Positions 7,414 to 8,943 of a stretch of 8,943 bases of DNA are shown here, in pieces (position 1 is the stretch's first letter; the number at the start of each line of letters is the position of its first letter). Both the position numbers and the translations under genes were made by a program. Below the pieces are notes generated by a model. The model saw nothing but the letters and a program-made list of their open reading frames with translations, was not told where the DNA came from and ran no database searches. The stretch covers positions 1 through 8,943 of the forward strand of contig JABXKY010000033.1 of assembly GCA_013619005.1 (NCBI GenBank), given 5' to 3'. This stretch comes from Candidatus Bathyarchaeota archaeon. GTDB taxonomy: Archaea > Thermoproteota > Bathyarchaeia > TCS64.

Positions 7414-7418
7414 CCTCC
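7414..7418 (-). promoter_or_regulatory. Shine-Dalgarno sequence of DUF211
   Basis: GGAGG on the minus strand, 14 bases before the TTG start at 7399. The spacing is longer than the usual 5-10 bases, but no nearer candidate exists. Its first bases are next to the inverted repeat at 7417-7430, with GG shared, so RNA folding there could limit access. Confidence 0.5.
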
Positions 7419-7430
7419 AGACGAGTCTGG
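7417..7430. repeat. Perfect inverted repeat overlapping the DUF211 ribosome binding site
   Basis: CCAGAC-GA-GTCTGG on the plus strand is a perfect dyad with 6-base arms. As DNA it could be a protein binding site; as RNA (CCAGA-CUCG-UCUGG) it could form a 5-pair stem with a 4-base loop whose last two bases are the GG that begins the Shine-Dalgarno sequence. It lies in the predicted 5' leader of the DUF211 transcript. Confidence 0.55.
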
Positions 7431-7442
7431 CAGATATTTAGT

Positions 7443-7454
7443 TTCAATATTGAA
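7443..7454. promoter_or_regulatory. Perfect 12-base palindrome, candidate operator
   Basis: TTCAATATTGAA reads the same on both strands. It is centred about 17 bases downstream of the TATA-box centre on the minus strand, that is, between the TATA box and the expected transcription start, where archaeal repressors commonly bind. The operator role is inferred from symmetry and position. Confidence 0.45.
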
Positions 7455-7460
7455 CACTGA

Positions 7461-7471
7461 CTTTTATATGG
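7461..7471 (-). promoter_or_regulatory. TATA box for the DUF211-agmatinase operon
   Basis: The minus strand reads CCATATAAAAG, a good archaeal TATA box, 66 bases before the DUF211 TTG. Transcription would be expected to begin about 25 bases downstream, near 7437-7441, giving a leader of about 40 bases that contains the 7417-7430 dyad and the GGAGG. It lies within the 91-base gap between the amidohydrolase stop and DUF211. Confidence 0.55.
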
Positions 7472-7490
7472 TGTGGGTAGGCACGGCTAT

Positions 7491-8813
7491 TTACGCCTTG
7501 TAGACCCACTTCCCGTCCACCATGGTGGCCTCGACCTTGATGTCCAGCATCTCATCTGGGTCTGCCGTCAACGGGTTCTTGTCCCATACGACCAGGTCAG
7601 CGTACTTGCCGGGCACCAAGCTGCCGATGTTGTCCTCCCAGAACATGCAGTAGGCGCTGTTCCAGGTGTACGTCCTCAGGGCCTGCATGGGGGTGATGCA
7701 CTCATCGACGCCGAAGGGCTGGTCGCCGTAAACCCCCTTCCGTGGCTTCCTGGTGATGGCCCCGTACAGCCCGTAGAGGGGGTTGATGTAGCAAGTGTTC
7801 CAGTCGCACCCGTTGCCCACGATGACCCCGCGCTCCATCAATGTCTTGAGGGGGATGAGGCGCCTGCTCCTGTTGGGGCCGAAGCTGCCGGCGTAGCTGT
7901 CGCCGATGAAGTACAGGTAGGCGCTGGTGGCCTCGACCACGATGTTGTCACCCATGGCGGTCTCCTTCCTGAGGGCGTAGTCGGTGGGCAGGTTGTTGTG
8001 GATGACGCTGTGGCGACAGTTGGTCCGCGGCGAGTCCTCGATGGCGGCCTCGATGGCCAGCTCCACTGTGGTCTGGCCGTTGTGTATTCCTATCATGAGG
8101 AAGCTGCGGATGTCGAGCCTGCCCTCGTCGTGGAGCGCCCTATATGCCTCGATCATGGTGTCGGTGGCGCCGGCCTCCTTCTGGGCGGTGACGCCTACCT
8201 TGAACAGCGCCTCCTGGGCGTTGAGGATGGCCTCCTTGCACTCCTCGACGGTGTAGTCCCGGGCCAGGAGCCTGATCTTGTAAGAGACCTCGTGGTCCAG
8301 TAGCTGCCCGTCATAGCCGGGCTCGTACTCCGCGTCCACGAGGTCCAACGCGTAGGTGTTGGCCACCTGGACCGGCGTCTGGGCGTGGAGGATGACGGGG
8401 TGGTCTGGGCTGACTGGGTCCAGGTCCTGCCTTGTGGGTGGCCGCTTCTCCTCTAGGAGGGCGTCGTCCCACCCGACGCCCCTGATCCATGTTCCCTTGG
8501 GCTTGGACAGGGTTACCTCCCGCACCTTGTCGACGATGTCCTGGATGCAGGTCACGGCGGGGTACCTGAGGTCCAGGATCATCTCGCTGAAACCGTACTC
8601 GCATGTGTGGTTGTGGCTATCAACTAAGCCCGGAGTGATGGTCCTGCCCTTCATGTCCAGCATGATGGTGTCGGGGCCCGCCAGGCGCTCCATTTCATGG
8701 TCGGAGCCGACGGCGATTATCCTCTCCCCCTCTATGGCTATTGATGTGTGCACCGAGTCCTCGCTGTCAACTGTGACTACGTTGGCGTTCTGGAGGATCA
8801 TCTCGGCGCTCAT
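7491..8813 (-). CDS. YtcJ-like metal-dependent amidohydrolase, internally short
   Basis: A 440-residue amidohydrolase of the YtcJ-like (amidohydrolase 3) group; substrate unknown, relatives cleave amide or formamide bonds. Numbering from the ATG at 8813: N-terminal composite beta domain 1-60, HxH metal motif DSHNH at 65-69, GWDDALLEEKRPPTRQDLD at 114-132 as in YtcJ relatives, H244 (GIHNG), H272 (VIHN), D337 (NGCDW) and the closing GSLVPGKYADLVVWDKNPL at 397-415. Family members usually exceed 500 residues. The shortfall lies between RSFLMI (236-241) and GIHNG, exactly where relatives carry the KLFxDGSLG segment whose lysine bridges the two metals, so that lysine is absent. The frame is intact with no frameshift. 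An upstream ATG-like codon at 8852 would add 13 residues inside tag and is unlikely; the ATG at 8813 has GGAGGAG 8-9 bases before it and overlaps the tag stop as ATGA, implying translational coupling. Confidence 0.87.
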   Translation of the reverse strand: MSAEMILQNANVVTVDSEDSVHTSIAIEGERIIAVGSDHEMERLAGPDTIMLDMKGRTITPGLVDSHNHTCEYGFSEMILDLRYPAVTCIQDIVDKVREVTLSKPKGTWIRGVGWDDALLEEKRPPTRQDLDPVSPDHPVILHAQTPVQVANTYALDLVDAEYEPGYDGQLLDHEVSYKIRLLARDYTVEECKEAILNAQEALFKVGVTAQKEAGATDTMIEAYRALHDEGRLDIRSFLMIGIHNGQTTVELAIEAAIEDSPRTNCRHSVIHNNLPTDYALRKETAMGDNIVVEATSAYLYFIGDSYAGSFGPNRSRRLIPLKTLMERGVIVGNGCDWNTCYINPLYGLYGAITRKPRKGVYGDQPFGVDECITPMQALRTYTWNSAYCMFWEDNIGSLVPGKYADLVVWDKNPLTADPDEMLDIKVEATMVDGKWVYKA

Positions 8814-8943
8814 GGGCCGTACTCCTCCAGTATCTGGTCGTGCCTGAAGCACGATGTGAGGTGGTCGTTGACCATGCCCACTGACTGCATGTAGGCGTAC
8901 ATGATGGTGGGGCCCACGAAGCTGAAGCCCCGTTTCTTCAGGT
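8810..8943 (-). CDS. tag: DNA-3-methyladenine glycosylase I, C-terminal part
   Basis: Base-excision repair glycosylase that removes 3-methyladenine from alkylated DNA. Only the last 43 codons are inside the window; the gene begins beyond the right edge, and the window opens with the last two bases of a codon. The visible tail, LKKRGFSFVGPTIMYAYMQ followed by SVGMVNDH, closely matches the C terminus of bacterial Tag (LKKRGFKFVGTTICYSFMQ, then GLVNDH as I recall the E. coli protein). The end (CFRHDQILEEYGP) is family-variable; a Cys and a His in this tail may be zinc ligands, as in Tag, where His/Cys residues near both termini bind one zinc. The TGA overlaps the ATG of the amidohydrolase by the ATGA pattern, so the two are in one transcript. 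The tag frame was read directly from the right-end bases. Confidence 0.93.
   Translation of the reverse strand, partial: LKKRGFSFVGPTIMYAYMQSVGMVNDHLTSCFRHDQILEEYGP

Noticed and set aside
7233..7457. Alternative frame reading through the DUF211 start region
   Set aside because: It begins in the promoter region and overlaps DUF211 in another frame; its downstream part does not match the DUF211 family, whereas the TTG frame does.
7473..8303. 276-codon open frame on the plus strand
   Set aside because: It is antisense to the amidohydrolase and rich in Val, Gly, Ala and His from complementing GAC, GCC and CTC codons; no domain is seen.
1..8943. Mobile element, CRISPR array, tRNA, rRNA, toxin-antitoxin or defence system
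   Set aside because: No transposase or integrase motif, spaced repeat array, cloverleaf, rRNA segment or small paired toxin-antitoxin genes were found, and gaps between genes are too short to hide one.

Overview
The window is a gene-dense stretch of archaeal chromosome (moderately GC-rich, about nine genes in 8.9 kb, mostly spaced by 0-90 bases). The archaeal assignment rests on gene content: a family B DNA polymerase with a C-terminal PCNA-binding (PIP) motif, a DUF211 protein (a family known mainly from archaea), an archaeal-type agmatinase, and TATA-like boxes rather than bacterial -35/-10 elements. AGG dominates arginine codons and ATA is common for isoleucine. I cannot fix the phylum; the polymerase palm sequence looks to me like those of Thermoplasmatota or Thaumarchaeota-related lineages.

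Layout. At the left edge a plus-strand gene for an RNase J-like metallo-beta-lactamase/beta-CASP protein enters already in progress. It converges, across a 184-base intergenic region with oligo-T tracts and small hairpins, on a long minus-strand array that fills the rest. Read in the direction of transcription (right to left), the array is: the end of DNA-3-methyladenine glycosylase I (tag); a YtcJ-like amidohydrolase overlapping it by ATGA; a 91-base regulatory gap; then DUF211, agmatinase, a two-helix membrane protein with a soluble C-terminal domain, the 844-residue DNA polymerase B, and an M24 (creatinase/prolidase-fold) protein. DUF211, agmatinase and the membrane protein are separated by 2 and 1 bases and are almost certainly cotranscribed. 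The polymerase and the M24 gene follow after gaps of 55 and 37 bases that hold weak TATA-like elements, so they may have extra promoters.

The 91-base gap in front of DUF211 is the best regulatory region. It contains a TATA box, a perfect 12-base palindrome just downstream where archaeal repressors often bind, and a second dyad that abuts the Shine-Dalgarno sequence of a TTG-started gene.

Functionally the window mixes nucleic-acid maintenance (polymerase B, Tag, RNase J-like nuclease) with polyamine metabolism (agmatinase) and two hydrolase-fold proteins of unknown substrate. Both of the latter are atypical at the active site: the M24 protein lacks the two Asp metal ligands, and the amidohydrolase lacks the segment that carries the bridging lysine in YtcJ relatives. 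I see no mobile element, CRISPR array, tRNA, rRNA or defence cassette. The region looks like ordinary archaeal chromosome with a few points worth checking.
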